From JBBRTJ01 sp038244535 (GTDB lineage: Bacteria; Actinomycetota; Acidimicrobiia; Acidimicrobiales; Ilumatobacteraceae), in contig JBBRTJ010000028.1 in NCBI GenBank assembly GCA_038244535.1, forward strand, positions 1 to 34,005: a DNA stretch of 34,005 bases. Direction: 5' to 3'. Every line of letters starts with the position of its first letter. Positions within the stretch are counted from its first letter, which is position 1. The position numbers and the translations under genes were made by a program. Under the pieces are notes generated by a model. That model worked only from the letters and a program-made list of their open reading frames with translations, was not told the origin of the DNA and did not search any database. This document shows positions 21,647 through 30,946 of the stretch, one piece after another.

Positions 21647-22774
21647 ATGGAGATCGACCTCGCCCCCGCCGATCACCCCCGCCGGCTCGAGGTGCGGGCC
21701 TGGCTGGCCGGCCATTCCGAGCCGTCGCCGAGCGACCTGCAGGCCGCCGGCTACGTGGTCCCGCACTGGGCGCCCCCGTGGGGTGTCGGCGCCGGTCCGC
21801 TCGACCAGCTCGTGATCGACGACGAGCTTGCCGCCGCCGGGGTGGTCCGCCCCGACAACCCCATTGGCATCGGCTGGGCCGGGCCCACGATCGCGTTCGC
21901 CGGCACAGCCGCGCAGCAACAGCGGTGGCTCCCGGATCTGCTCACGGCCCGGACGTTCTGGTGCCAGCTCTTCAGCGAGCCGGAGGCCGGCAGCGACCTG
22001 GCCAACGTGCGCACCACGGCCCGCCTCGACGGCGACCAGTGGGTGATCGACGGCTCGAAGCTGTGGTCGAGCTTTGCCGACCACAGCGACTTCGGCATCC
22101 TGCTGGCCCGCACCGAGCCGGACGCGCCGAAGCACCGGGGGATCTCGTACTTCGTGCTACCCATGGACCGTCCCGGGATCACCGTGCGGCCCATCGTCGA
22201 GATGTCAGGCGGCCAGCACTTCAACGAGTGCTTCTTCGACGGCGTGCGCATCCCCCACGACCACCTGATCGGTGAGCGCGGGCAGGGTTGGCAGTTGGCC
22301 AACGTCACCCTGGCCAACGAACGGGTGTCGTTGTCGACCGGTGGCGTGCTGTGGGGGATGGGCCCCACGACGGCTGCCGTGCTCGATGCCGTCCGCGCTG
22401 GAGGACCGCTGTCGTCGGCCCTGATCCGCCAGACCGCGGCCACCGTGCACGCCGAGGGCGTCCTGCTCGAGCTGCTCGGCCAGCGGGCATTGGCAGCCTC
22501 GGTGCGAGGCGAACCCCCCGGGCCCGAGGTGAGCGTGAAGAAGGCCCTCGCCGACGAGCATGGTCAGCACGTGTTCGACCTCGCCAGCGCGACGGCCGGC
22601 CCTGCCGCGCTGCTCACTGACTGGTCGCCGCCAGGTTCGACGACCCCCCAGTCGTGGGGCACGTGGCAATGGGGTGCGATGTTCAGTCGTGCCCTCACCA
22701 TCGGCGGGGGGACGAGCGAGGTGCAACGCAACATCATCGGCGAGCGGATCCTCGGCCTGCCGCGGGACTTCTAG
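21647..22774 (+). CDS. Acyl-CoA dehydrogenase family protein
   Basis: A 375-residue acyl-CoA dehydrogenase. CQLFSEPEAGSDLANV is at about 106-121, then WVIDGSKLWSSFADHSDF, and the C-terminal GGGTSEVQRNIIGERILGLPRDF. As in the enzyme at 4954, the residue at the medium-chain catalytic Glu place is Gly. The N-terminal helical domain is short compared with standard FadE. It is co-transcribed with the ECHDC3-like crotonase upstream, suggesting a dedicated acyl-CoA catabolic step. It may need a partner subunit. Its C-terminus lacks the PRTDKDGPWRDVPRN tail of the other copy. Confidence 0.9.
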   Translation: MEIDLAPADHPRRLEVRAWLAGHSEPSPSDLQAAGYVVPHWAPPWGVGAGPLDQLVIDDELAAAGVVRPDNPIGIGWAGPTIAFAGTAAQQQRWLPDLLTARTFWCQLFSEPEAGSDLANVRTTARLDGDQWVIDGSKLWSSFADHSDFGILLARTEPDAPKHRGISYFVLPMDRPGITVRPIVEMSGGQHFNECFFDGVRIPHDHLIGERGQGWQLANVTLANERVSLSTGGVLWGMGPTTAAVLDAVRAGGPLSSALIRQTAATVHAEGVLLELLGQRALAASVRGEPPGPEVSVKKALADEHGQHVFDLASATAGPAALLTDWSPPGSTTPQSWGTWQWGAMFSRALTIGGGTSEVQRNIIGERILGLPRDF

Positions 22775-22846
22775 GCCGTTTGGCCCACTTCGCTTTCCTC
22801 GCGGGCGGCGGTGACCTAGCTTCGCACTGACCCGGAGGAGGGGATC

Positions 22847-24532
22847 ATGAAGCGAGCAAAGAGTCGCAGTACGGCGGCCCTGTTGCTGACCATGGCGGTC
22901 GGCGGTGGGTTCTTAGTGGCCTGTGGAGAGCAGCAGGACGCCAACGAAGCAACAGCGGCAAAGTACGGCATCAAGGTTGGCTCCGAAGCCGAGCGCGAGG
23001 CCGCGGAGAAGGGTGGCGCGACCAAGGTGACGCCGGGCTCCGAGACGCCAGCGGCTCCGGAGGAGTTCGAGGTCGACGGCGTCAGCCGCGACGTCGACCT
23101 GCGCACGCTGCCCCAGGTGCCTGTCACCCAGCGCAAGTTGGCCAAGGAGATGCCCTCACCGCTCGGCATCAAGTCCGTGACCAACGGGGCCGACCAGGCC
23201 CTGCAGCCGGCCACGGCCCCAGCCGGGCCCATGCCCGCCGCCACGACGTTTGCCGGCATGAACTTCCTCAACGACGGTGCGGGCTGGCCGCCCGACACCG
23301 ATGGTGCTGTCGGTCCCAACCACTACATCCAGCTCGTCAACACCTCGATCGCCATCTACACCAAGACCGGCGGCGCCCCGATCGTCAACACGACGCTCGA
23401 TGCGTTCTTCGGGGCCACCGCGCCGGCGCCGTGCAACGGCAACAACCAGGGCGACCCGGTCGTGCTGTTCGACAAGTACGCCGGCAAGTGGCTCGTCACC
23501 GACTTCGCGTGGACCAACTTCAGTGGTGGGCCGTGGTACGAGTGCATCGCCATCTCGAAGGGCAACGACCCGATCACGTCGGGCTGGAACTACTACGCGA
23601 TCAAGGCCAGCACGACGGCGCTGAACGACTACCCGAAGCTAGGGGTCGGACGGCTGGGCGTCTACATGAGCGCCAACATGTTCACCGGCGCCTCGAGCTT
23701 CGCCGGCTCCAAGGTGTGGGCCCTCAACCGCAACAGCTTCAACAAGGCCAAGCTCGGCGTGCAGTCCTTCACCACATCGTCGGCCTACGGATCGCTGCTG
23801 CCGGCCAACGCCGACATCGCGCTGCCGCCCGCCGGTCAGCCCGAGGTGTTCGCCAGCTTCGACGTCGGCGTCGTGCAGCTGTTCAAGCTGCTGCCGGTGT
23901 TCGGCAACCTCCCGGCGTCGACCTGGACGCCCGTCCCCGTCTCGATCCCGGTGGCCGCCTTCAACACCCCGGTCGCCAACGTGCCCCAGAAGGGCACCGG
24001 CACCGACAAGCTCGACACCCTTGGTGACCGCCTGATGTTCCAGGCTCAGTACTCCAACGTCGGTGGCGATTCGTTGTGGATCACCCACAGCGTCAAGAAG
24101 AGCCCGTCGAGCAGCGTCACCGGCATCCGCTGGTACCAGATCTCGAACCCGGCCGGCGCCACGCCGACGGTGGCGCAGCAGGGCACCTACTCGCCCGACG
24201 GGACCTGGCGCTGGATGCCGGCGTTGGCCGTCGACAAGCTCGGCAACATGGCCGTCGGCTACAGCGCCTCGTCGGGGACCCTGTTCCCCAGCATCCGCTA
24301 CGCCGGCCGTCTGGTGAGCGATCCAGTGAGCACGCTGCCCCAGGGCGAGACGACGTTCTTCGCCGGCACGGGTAGCCAGAAGGGCGGCTTCAGCCGTTGG
24401 GGCGACTACGCCCAGATGACGGTCGACCCCGTCGACAGCTGCACGTTCTGGTTCACCACCGAGCACTACGCGGCGACCGGGAGCAACTGGCAGACCCGGA
24501 TCGGCTCGTTCAAGTACCCGAGCTGCACCTGA
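22847..24532 (+). CDS. Secreted lipoprotein with predicted beta-propeller/sialidase-like fold
   Basis: A 561-residue protein. The N-terminus is a lipoprotein signal: basic start, hydrophobic core, and lipobox LVAC at about 22-25. Then a charged linker of about 110 residues. The main body, from MNFLNDGAGWPPDTDGAVGPNHYIQLVN, has repeated Trp/Gly-rich blade-like segments (VVLFDKYAGKWLVTDFAW, RWMPALAVDKLGNMAVGYSAS, GGFSRWGDYAQMTVDP), as in exo-alpha-sialidase-like or S-layer-associated propellers. No catalytic residues can be named. A strong ribosome site (GGAGGAGGGG) precedes the ATG. It probably acts at the cell surface. It is monocistronic, closed by two hairpins. Confidence 0.82.
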   Translation: MKRAKSRSTAALLLTMAVGGGFLVACGEQQDANEATAAKYGIKVGSEAEREAAEKGGATKVTPGSETPAAPEEFEVDGVSRDVDLRTLPQVPVTQRKLAKEMPSPLGIKSVTNGADQALQPATAPAGPMPAATTFAGMNFLNDGAGWPPDTDGAVGPNHYIQLVNTSIAIYTKTGGAPIVNTTLDAFFGATAPAPCNGNNQGDPVVLFDKYAGKWLVTDFAWTNFSGGPWYECIAISKGNDPITSGWNYYAIKASTTALNDYPKLGVGRLGVYMSANMFTGASSFAGSKVWALNRNSFNKAKLGVQSFTTSSAYGSLLPANADIALPPAGQPEVFASFDVGVVQLFKLLPVFGNLPASTWTPVPVSIPVAAFNTPVANVPQKGTGTDKLDTLGDRLMFQAQYSNVGGDSLWITHSVKKSPSSSVTGIRWYQISNPAGATPTVAQQGTYSPDGTWRWMPALAVDKLGNMAVGYSASSGTLFPSIRYAGRLVSDPVSTLPQGETTFFAGTGSQKGGFSRWGDYAQMTVDPVDSCTFWFTTEHYAATGSNWQTRIGSFKYPSCT

Positions 24533-24539
24533 CCTGATC

Positions 24540-24559
24540 GGGGCCGCTCACGCGGCCCC
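24540..24559 (+). terminator. GC hairpin terminator after the lipoprotein gene
   Basis: GGGGCCGC and GCGGCCCC pair perfectly around TCAC, 7 nt after the stop codon. No T-run follows, but GAGAAAA comes shortly after. Confidence 0.65.
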
Positions 24560-24574
24560 ACCTGAGAAAACGCT

Positions 24575-24613
24575 CTAGGGGCCTGTGACCACGACGTGGT
24601 CACAGGCCCCTAG
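24575..24613. terminator. Long perfect inverted repeat (18-bp arms, 3-nt loop)
   Basis: Arms 24575-24592 and 24596-24613 are exact reverse complements around GAC; partial pairing continues outward (ACGC/GCGT). It stands between two co-directional genes, so it is most likely a second, U-tract-free terminator or a recombination/repeat element. Confidence 0.6.
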
Positions 24614-24720
24614 CGTCGCGTTCTCGAGCAGGACGGTACCGGGCCGGGTTCCGCAGGTTGGCCCCGATCTGCAACGGTTCTCTGGTCAGATCGTCAGCAG
24701 TGCGAGTGGGGGGACACGAC

Positions 24721-25902
24721 ATGGGTGCCAGCGATGCAGTGATCACGGGACGGGTCGAGCCGGGCTGGGAGGCCGTTCACGAGGCCTTCGCCCTCAACTT
24801 CGCCGAGCACGGCGACGTCGGCGCCGGTGTCGCCGTGCACCACCGGGGCCGCCTCGTGGTCGACCTGACCGGCGGGTGGTTCGACGCCGAGCAGACGTTG
24901 GCCTACGACGACTCGACGCTCCAACTGGTGTTCTCGACGACCAAGGGCGTCACCGCGCTTCTGTGCGCGGCGCTCGTCGACGAGGGCCGTCTCGACCCCG
25001 CGGCCACGGTCGCCTCGTACTGGCCCGAGTTCGCCCAGAACGGCAAGCAGGCCATCACGGTCGACGAGCTGCTGAGCCACCGCGCCGGGTTGCCGACCAT
25101 CGATGCCACGCTCACCTTGGCCGAGGCGCTCGACTGGTTGACGGTGACGGCGGCCCTCGCCGCGCAGGCGCCGCTGTGGCTGCCGGGCACCAAGCACGGC
25201 TACCACGCCCTGACGTTCGGCTGGCTGGCCGGTGAGCTGATCCGGCGCATCACCGGCCGCTCGCCCGGGGCCGAGCTGCGCCACCGGGCCGGCGATGCCC
25301 TCGGGCTCGACCTGTGGATCGGGCTGCCCGAGTCCGAGGAGGCTCGGGTGTCGCCACTGCTGGCGGCGCCGCCGCCTGATCCGGCCTTCGCCGAGCTCAT
25401 CGCGCAGATGATGGGACCGGACACCCTCGGGGGCCGTGCCCTCAGCCTCAACGGGACCTTTGGCGCGGGGGCGACGGGGGTCGGTGAGACCTCGATGGCG
25501 TGGAACACCAGGGCCGTGCATGCCGCCGAGGTACCCGCGGCCAATGGCATCGGCAACGCCCGGTCGCTGTCGCGGCTCTACGCGGCGGCGCTCGCCGATG
25601 TCGACGGCGTCCATCTTTTCAGTCCGCGCACCCGCGACCTCGTCAGCCGAACCCGCACGTCGGGCTCTGATGCCTGCCTGCTCGTGCCCACGACCTTCGG
25701 CCTCGGCTTCATGACCGCCGGCCAGTTCAGCCCGATGCTGGGCGAAGGCTCGTTCGGCCATGCCGGCGCTGGTGGCTCGCTGGCCTTCGCCCACCCCGCC
25801 AGCGAGGTGGCCTTCGCCTACGTCATGAACCAGATGGACAACAACCTGGCCGGCGACCCCCGCGTTGCCGGCCTGCTGGCCGCGGTGCAGGCCAGCCTCT
25901 GA
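24721..25902 (+). CDS. Serine hydrolase, class C beta-lactamase / EstB-like family
   Basis: A 393-residue protein from ATG 24721 (GGGGGGAC about 7 nt upstream; an in-frame GTG at 24658 has none). Catalytic motifs: SxxK as STTK at 72-75, the tyrosine motif in GYHALTFGWLAGEL, and HAGAGGS near the C-terminus in place of KTG. This is the penicillin-binding-protein/beta-lactamase fold used by EstB-type esterases and D-aminopeptidases. No signal peptide is seen, so it is cytosolic. Most likely an esterase or lactamhydrolase of unknown substrate, not a resistance enzyme. Confidence 0.88.
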   Translation: MGASDAVITGRVEPGWEAVHEAFALNFAEHGDVGAGVAVHHRGRLVVDLTGGWFDAEQTLAYDDSTLQLVFSTTKGVTALLCAALVDEGRLDPAATVASYWPEFAQNGKQAITVDELLSHRAGLPTIDATLTLAEALDWLTVTAALAAQAPLWLPGTKHGYHALTFGWLAGELIRRITGRSPGAELRHRAGDALGLDLWIGLPESEEARVSPLLAAPPPDPAFAELIAQMMGPDTLGGRALSLNGTFGAGATGVGETSMAWNTRAVHAAEVPAANGIGNARSLSRLYAAALADVDGVHLFSPRTRDLVSRTRTSGSDACLLVPTTFGLGFMTAGQFSPMLGEGSFGHAGAGGSLAFAHPASEVAFAYVMNQMDNNLAGDPRVAGLLAAVQASL

Positions 25903-25911
25903 CCCGTGCGG

Positions 25912-26133
25912 TCAGGCCAGTCGGCGCGCCGCGGCGAGCGCGTCGGCTGGAGCGATGTCGGCCTTGGCGCTGAGCCAGCAGGCGATCGGCGCCGCTTGGC
26001 GCGCGCTGGCGTGGGCCGCCACGCCGGCCAGCGCCAGCAGTGCTTCGATCTCGGCATCCGTCGGTGCCGGTTGGCCGAGCTCGGCGGCGAAGGCCGCCAA
26101 CCAGGTCGTCACCTCGGGAACCACATCGCTCAT
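25912..26133 (-). CDS. DUF6457-like small protein
   Basis: A 73-residue helical protein. The pattern WLAAFAAELGQPAPTDAEIEALLALAGVAAH followed by RQAAPIACWL resembles the DUF6457 family, often found near molybdenum-cofactor genes in actinobacteria. No function is known. It lies 10 nt from the convergent serine hydrolase and 160 nt downstream of the MFS gene. Confidence 0.7.
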   Translation of the reverse strand: MSDVVPEVTTWLAAFAAELGQPAPTDAEIEALLALAGVAAHASARQAAPIACWLSAKADIAPADALAAARRLA

Positions 26134-26234
26134 GATGCGACCCTACCGAGCCCGCTGACCCTGAGGCCCACCCACACCCTGCCTCGTCGGCCTGCTCGGC
26201 CGCTGCCCGCGCCGTCACCTCTGGCGCCTCACCG

Positions 26235-26282
26235 CTTCTGCGTCGTCTCCTTCTCAATTTTGAGAACGTCACGGCGCAGATG
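26235..26282. repeat. Intergenic repeat, copy A (with AT-rich inverted repeat)
   Basis: Begins CTTCTG, contains CTCCTTCTC and the inverted repeat TTCTCAA-TT-TTGAGAA (26251-26266), and ends CGCAGATG. A similar element in the same orientation lies at 33447-33500. Confidence 0.4.
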
Positions 26283-26294
26283 CCAGCCAGGCCT

Positions 26295-27545
26295 CTAGTC
26301 GGCTCTGGCGGGTGAGTTGGGGGAGGGGCGAGCTGCGAGCTCGGTGCGCAGCGAGCGGGTGAGGCGCAGGTAGAACAGCCCCCACAGCACGCCGAACGCC
26401 CCGAACAGTGCGAGCACCCCGCTCACCCCGATGACGGACTCGAGGACGCCGGCGAGGCTGTACGAGATGGCCATCGACAGCGTCGCCAGCGCGAAGTCGG
26501 CGGCCATGATCCGGCCCCGCATGTCGTCGGGGGTGGTGAGCTGCAGCCCGATGGTGGACAGCGTCCATTGCGCGCCGCCGCCGAGGTGGGCGATGAGCAC
26601 CAGCGCGAACGCCACGATGAGTGCCGGTGCCTGGCCGACGAGCGCGTAGGTGATGCCGTAGGAGATGCACGACAGCGCGCAGACCCGCAAGATCCCCGGC
26701 ACGTCGGTGGTGCGCGCCAACCGGCCCGCGAGCACGGGCCCGGCCACCACCCCGATGCCTCGGGCCGCCAGCAGCAGGCCGGTGCCACCGTCGCCCGCGC
26801 CGAAGCTGTCGGTGGCCAGGATCGCCAGCATCCCGACGGTGCCGCTGGCCAAGCCGAAGCCTCCCTTGGACAGCAGCAGGTACAACATCGAGTGGTCGCG
26901 CCTCGCGTAGGCGAGCGCCTCCCGGGTGTCGGCGAAGGGCCGCATGCGGGAGCGGACGTGGGTGACGGCGGCGCTTGTCGGCCGCCGGATGCTGGTGATG
27001 ATGAGCCCGGCCAGCACGAAGCTGGCAGCATCGGCCATGAAGGCAGCGTCGCGTCCGAACACCGTGGCGAAGATGGCGCCGAGCGCAGAGCCGATGGCCA
27101 GCATGGCGCCCCAGGTGGCCGAGATGAGCGTGGTCGCCGGCACGAGGTCCTCGGGATCGACGAGGTTGGGCACGGCGGCCTGTGAGGCGGGGCCGAAGAA
27201 CGCGCCAAGCGCAGTGATGAGCATCTGGGCGGCGAACGCGAGCCACACGGTGCCCGGGCTGCGGGCCAGCAGGAACAACAGCGCCGCCCCCACCTGCATC
27301 GCCGAGACCACCACCATCACCTTCTTGCGGTCGAATCGATCGGCGACCGGTCCCGCGAAGGGCGTCATCAGGAACGCCGGGAGGCTCTGGGCCACGAAGA
27401 CCAGCGATGCCGCCAACGCTGAACCGGTGAGGTCGAGGACGAGGCCGATCATGGCCACGGTGGCGAACCAGTCGCCGCAGTACGAGACGACCTGCGCGGT
27501 GAACAGCCGCCGGAAGTCCCGGTTGCCGCGCAGGAGGGTCAGCAC
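26295..27545 (-). CDS. MFS transporter (EntS/MFS_3-like exporter)
   Basis: A 416-residue membrane protein with about twelve hydrophobic segments. N-terminal FRRLFTAQVVSYCGDWFATVAM and the loop GPVADRFDRKKVMV (motif A, GxxaDRfdRr) place it in the major facilitator superfamily, in the group with EntS-type drug/siderophore exporters. GTG 27545 lies three bases after the stop of the M20 peptidase gene, so they form an operon. The substrate may relate to the peptidase product, but this is inference. Confidence 0.87.
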   Translation of the reverse strand: MLTLLRGNRDFRRLFTAQVVSYCGDWFATVAMIGLVLDLTGSALAASLVFVAQSLPAFLMTPFAGPVADRFDRKKVMVVVSAMQVGAALLFLLARSPGTVWLAFAAQMLITALGAFFGPASQAAVPNLVDPEDLVPATTLISATWGAMLAIGSALGAIFATVFGRDAAFMADAASFVLAGLIITSIRRPTSAAVTHVRSRMRPFADTREALAYARRDHSMLYLLLSKGGFGLASGTVGMLAILATDSFGAGDGGTGLLLAARGIGVVAGPVLAGRLARTTDVPGILRVCALSCISYGITYALVGQAPALIVAFALVLIAHLGGGAQWTLSTIGLQLTTPDDMRGRIMAADFALATLSMAISYSLAGVLESVIGVSGVLALFGAFGVLWGLFYLRLTRSLRTELAARPSPNSPARAD

Positions 27546-27548
27546 GGC

Positions 27549-28988
27549 TCAGTCACTGCGGGTGGCGTGGTCGTGCAGGATCGAGGCGACGCTGGCCGTG
27601 ACCCGCCGAGCCGTCGGCAGGTGCAGGAACTCGTTGGGGCCATGCGCATTGGCTCCTGGCCCGATCACTCCGGTGATGACGAACTGGGCGGCGGGGAACC
27701 GCTCGCCGAGCATGCCCATGAACGGGATGGTGCCACCCTCGCCGAACATCCGTGCCGGCCGGCCGAACGTCGCCTCCGATGCCCGCTGCAGCGCGTCGGC
27801 GAGCCACGGCGCGAAGGCGGGTGCGTTCCAACCGGAGGCCGCGTCGGAGTCGGTGAACGTGACGGTGGCGCCGTAGGGCGGGTCGGCGGTGAGCGCGTCT
27901 ACCAGCGCGCGACGGGCGGCCTCGGCGTCGACGGTCGGCGGCACCCGCATCGACACCTTCAGCGAGGTGAACGGGCGCAGGACGTTCCCGGCACGGTCCC
28001 CAGGGGGCAGCCCGTCGGCACCGACGATGGCCAGGGCGGGGCGCCAGGTGCCATCGAGGAGCTGCTCGATCGGCTCGTCGCTGATCGGCTGCGTGCCGCC
28101 CTCGAACGGGAACGGATCGATCGCCGCCGTCGGCAGCTCGGACGCGGTCAGGCGGGCCTCGGCAACCCGGTCAGGCGGGATGGCCGCGTGCATCGCCGGC
28201 AGCAGCACTGCGCCGGTGGACTCGTCCTCGACGCGGCTGAGCAGTTGCCGAGCGATGCGGAAGCTGGAGGCCACGATGCCCCCGGCCTGACCTGAGTGCA
28301 TGCCCTGCTCGAGCACCCGAACGGTGAGCGTGCCGCCGACCAGGCCGCGCAGGCTGGTCGTGATCCACAGGCGCTCGTAGTCCGCGCACCCTGAATCGAG
28401 GCACACGACGAGGCTGGGCTGCCCGAGCCGAGGGGCCAGGGCTTCGACGTGCGCGGGCAGGTCGGGACTGCCGCTCTCCTCGCTGGCTTCGATGAGCACG
28501 ACGCAGCGCACGTGCTCGCCGCCCGCGGCGCGCACCGCCTCGATGGCGGTGAGGGAGGCGAACACGGCGTAGCCGTCGTCGGCCCCGCCGCGGCCGTAGA
28601 GGCGCTCGCCCTCGACAACAGGCGTCCACGGGCCGAGGTCGGCCCGCCAGCCGGTCATCTCGGGCTGCTTGTCGAGGTGGCCGTACAGCAGCACCACGTC
28701 ATCGGGCCGGGCCGCAGCGGCGGCCGGGGTGGCGGGGATGTCGATGACGACCATCGGCGTGCGCTCCGCCAGCTCGACGACCTCGACGGTCATCCCCTCG
28801 ATCGAACGGGACCGGCACCACGAGGCAACGAGTTCGACGGCGTCGGCCATGTGCCCGTGGGCCCGCCAATCGGCGTCGTAGGCCGGGGACACGTTGGGAA
28901 TCGCGATGAAGTCCGTGAGCGCCCCCATGATGTCGGCGTCCCACGTGCGGTCGGTGACGGCGGCGATCACAGCAAGGTCGAGGCTCAC
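27549..28988 (-). CDS. M20-family metallopeptidase (CNDP-like dipeptidase)
   Basis: A 479-residue zinc peptidase. Metal ligands are in conserved places: LYGHLDKQP (H104; D106 helper), GRGGADDGY (D137), the Glu pair in EASEESGS (E170 catalytic base, E171 ligand), CLDSG (Asp), and the C-terminal His in GANAHGPNEF. The middle holds the usual dimerisation domain. CNDP-like enzymes cleave dipeptides such as carnosine or Cys-Gly. Cytosolic. GTG 28988 is preceded 6 nt upstream by TAACCT, so leaderless translation is likely. Followed by the MFS gene. Confidence 0.9.
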   Translation of the reverse strand: MSLDLAVIAAVTDRTWDADIMGALTDFIAIPNVSPAYDADWRAHGHMADAVELVASWCRSRSIEGMTVEVVELAERTPMVVIDIPATPAAAAARPDDVVLLYGHLDKQPEMTGWRADLGPWTPVVEGERLYGRGGADDGYAVFASLTAIEAVRAAGGEHVRCVVLIEASEESGSPDLPAHVEALAPRLGQPSLVVCLDSGCADYERLWITTSLRGLVGGTLTVRVLEQGMHSGQAGGIVASSFRIARQLLSRVEDESTGAVLLPAMHAAIPPDRVAEARLTASELPTAAIDPFPFEGGTQPISDEPIEQLLDGTWRPALAIVGADGLPPGDRAGNVLRPFTSLKVSMRVPPTVDAEAARRALVDALTADPPYGATVTFTDSDAASGWNAPAFAPWLADALQRASEATFGRPARMFGEGGTIPFMGMLGERFPAAQFVITGVIGPGANAHGPNEFLHLPTARRVTASVASILHDHATRSD

Positions 28989-29072
28989 GCCCCGAGGTTA
29001 GGGGTGAGGTAGGCGTCGCGACCGTGCCGGACCGAGCGGGCCTCCCACGTGGGCCGGTGGCTCGGGGCGTTG

Positions 29073-30881
29073 TCAGCCTGGCAGCGGCAAGCGGTTGAGC
29101 AGCCAGTCGAATGGGGCGTGGTCGATCACGAAGCGCAGGATGGGGGCCACGAACCCTGGCAAGGTCCCTCGATCCTCGGCGTCGGTGACAGCCCGGTCGA
29201 ATCCGGAGCGGAGCGCCTTCTCTGCGGTGGCCTTGTCCCAGGTGACGTTCTGGCCGCCCTTGGGGTCGAAGCTCAACACGAGCTCCTCACGGGTCGTACC
29301 GAGCTCGCAGGCGGCGCCGTTGAGCCCGCCGAGCGCGATGCGCTGGACCGCCCCGTCGAGGCCTGAACCGGCGTACGGGGAGGCGGGAGCGGTGCACGGG
29401 TCGACTCGTACGTACTGGCCGATGTCGGCCGCGCCGGCGGCGTGCTGGACGACTGGGAGCGCGACTGCGGCCGCAATGATGGCGACCAAGGCCACGTAGG
29501 CGGTCGCGGAGGGCTCACGGGTGGGGAGCAGGATCCCCCGCGGGCGCGACCGGGCCAGCACGACGGCGATGCCAGCGGGCACAGCGGCCAGCAGGGCCAG
29601 CAGTGCGGCGATCAGGAACGAGCTGCGAAACCCTCGCATGAGCACCTCGGCCAGGGCGTCGGAGAAGGCCGCCTCGACGGAGCGGAGCTCGGGCTTGGTG
29701 TCGCTGCCTCGCTTGACGAAGGCATGCTCGATGTCGGGGTACTGACCGACTGGGGTGTCGCGCACGACGTTGCGCAGCTCCCAGGCGAGGGGCACCTTCT
29801 CGTTCAGCGCCAGCCGGGCGTCGAGCACCACCGCCGTGCCCTTCAAGGTGGCGTCCTTGGTGGCTTGCTCGAGGTGGTTCGACAGGGTGGGTGCCATCAG
29901 CACGAGCCCGATGACGAGCCCGAGGTGGCGGAACGCCACCGACCGGGAGGCCGAGCGCACCATCCCGCCGTCGACGGTGGCTGCGATCGGGCCGAGTGTC
30001 GAGACCACGAGACCGAAGCCGGCGCCACAGATGGCCAGCGCGACTGCGGCCCAGGGGGCGCGCGCCTCGGGGAGGTAGGCGAGTCCGACCAGGCCGAGAG
30101 CGAGCACGATCGCCCCGCTGATGCCTCGGCCGAGTGCCGGCAGTCGGGCCGCGAGCGGGCGCACGGCCAGCGCGGCCAGGGGCAACGTGCTGACCACCGC
30201 GGCGCCCTGGAGCGGCTCGAAGCGCCAGATCTCGACCACGAGCAGCACGCCGAGGAACAGCGCCCCGACGAGGCCACCGAACACCAACGCATACCCGATG
30301 TCAGCGACGAGCGCCCCGCGCTGCGGGCGTCCGGGCACGTCGTGGGCCGCCGTGCGGACCTGCGTGGCGGTGGCGAGCGCGATGGCGGCCACGATCGCCA
30401 CCGGAGCCTGGAAGAGGAACACCGCCCGCCAGGTGAGGAGCTGGGTGACCAGCCCGCCGATGGCCGGACCCGCCGCCGCGCCGAGCGTGGCCGCCAGCGC
30501 CCACGAGGCGCGGCCGGCGTCGACCCCGCCCCGCAGCGCGGCCAGCACCGGCCACGAGCAACCCAGCAGCAGCGCGGCGCCGACGCCCTGGAGGCACCGG
30601 CCGGCCAGCAGCACGGCGAGCGAGGGGGCGGCTCCACACAGCAACGATGCCGCGGCGAAGACCCCGAGGCCGATGACGATGGCCGTGGCGGGCCTCAGGC
30701 GCTTGTGCACCGCCGCCAGCACGATGCCCGCCACGGCTACCACGAGGGCGTAGGACGTGATGACCCACGACACGCCAACCACCGTGGTGTCGAAGGCCCC
30801 GTAGATCTCGGGCAGGGCCAGTACGACGATCGACGCGTCGGCGAAGGCCAGGCCAACGGCCACGGTGAGCAGCGCAGCCAC
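29073..30881 (-). CDS. MFS transporter, DHA2-like, with extra soluble regions
   Basis: A 602-residue protein. Helices start at the first residues (LLTVAVGLAFADASIVVLALPEIY, the DHA2-type helix 1), with GRCLQGVGAALLLG and GPAIGGLVTQLLTWRAVFLFQAPVA (motif C region) following. Two features are unusual: a soluble loop of about 90 residues between later helices (from NHLEQATKDATLKG to ALAEVLMRG), and a C-terminal soluble region of about 130 residues after the last helix (VDPCTAPASPYAGSG onward). The start GTG 30881 leaves almost no cytoplasmic N-terminus; no better codon is visible. Drug/metabolite exporter or a sensor derived from one. Co-directional with the upstream NMO-like gene (65 nt gap). 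Confidence 0.82.
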   Translation of the reverse strand: MAALLTVAVGLAFADASIVVLALPEIYGAFDTTVVGVSWVITSYALVVAVAGIVLAAVHKRLRPATAIVIGLGVFAAASLLCGAAPSLAVLLAGRCLQGVGAALLLGCSWPVLAALRGGVDAGRASWALAATLGAAAGPAIGGLVTQLLTWRAVFLFQAPVAIVAAIALATATQVRTAAHDVPGRPQRGALVADIGYALVFGGLVGALFLGVLLVVEIWRFEPLQGAAVVSTLPLAALAVRPLAARLPALGRGISGAIVLALGLVGLAYLPEARAPWAAVALAICGAGFGLVVSTLGPIAATVDGGMVRSASRSVAFRHLGLVIGLVLMAPTLSNHLEQATKDATLKGTAVVLDARLALNEKVPLAWELRNVVRDTPVGQYPDIEHAFVKRGSDTKPELRSVEAAFSDALAEVLMRGFRSSFLIAALLALLAAVPAGIAVVLARSRPRGILLPTREPSATAYVALVAIIAAAVALPVVQHAAGAADIGQYVRVDPCTAPASPYAGSGLDGAVQRIALGGLNGAACELGTTREELVLSFDPKGGQNVTWDKATAEKALRSGFDRAVTDAEDRGTLPGFVAPILRFVIDHAPFDWLLNRLPLPG

Positions 30882-30946
30882 GACGCGGTGGGCGGTGACC
30901 GGAGGGCCGACCTCGGGGGCCGCCCAGGCGGAGGTGGTGACGTCGC

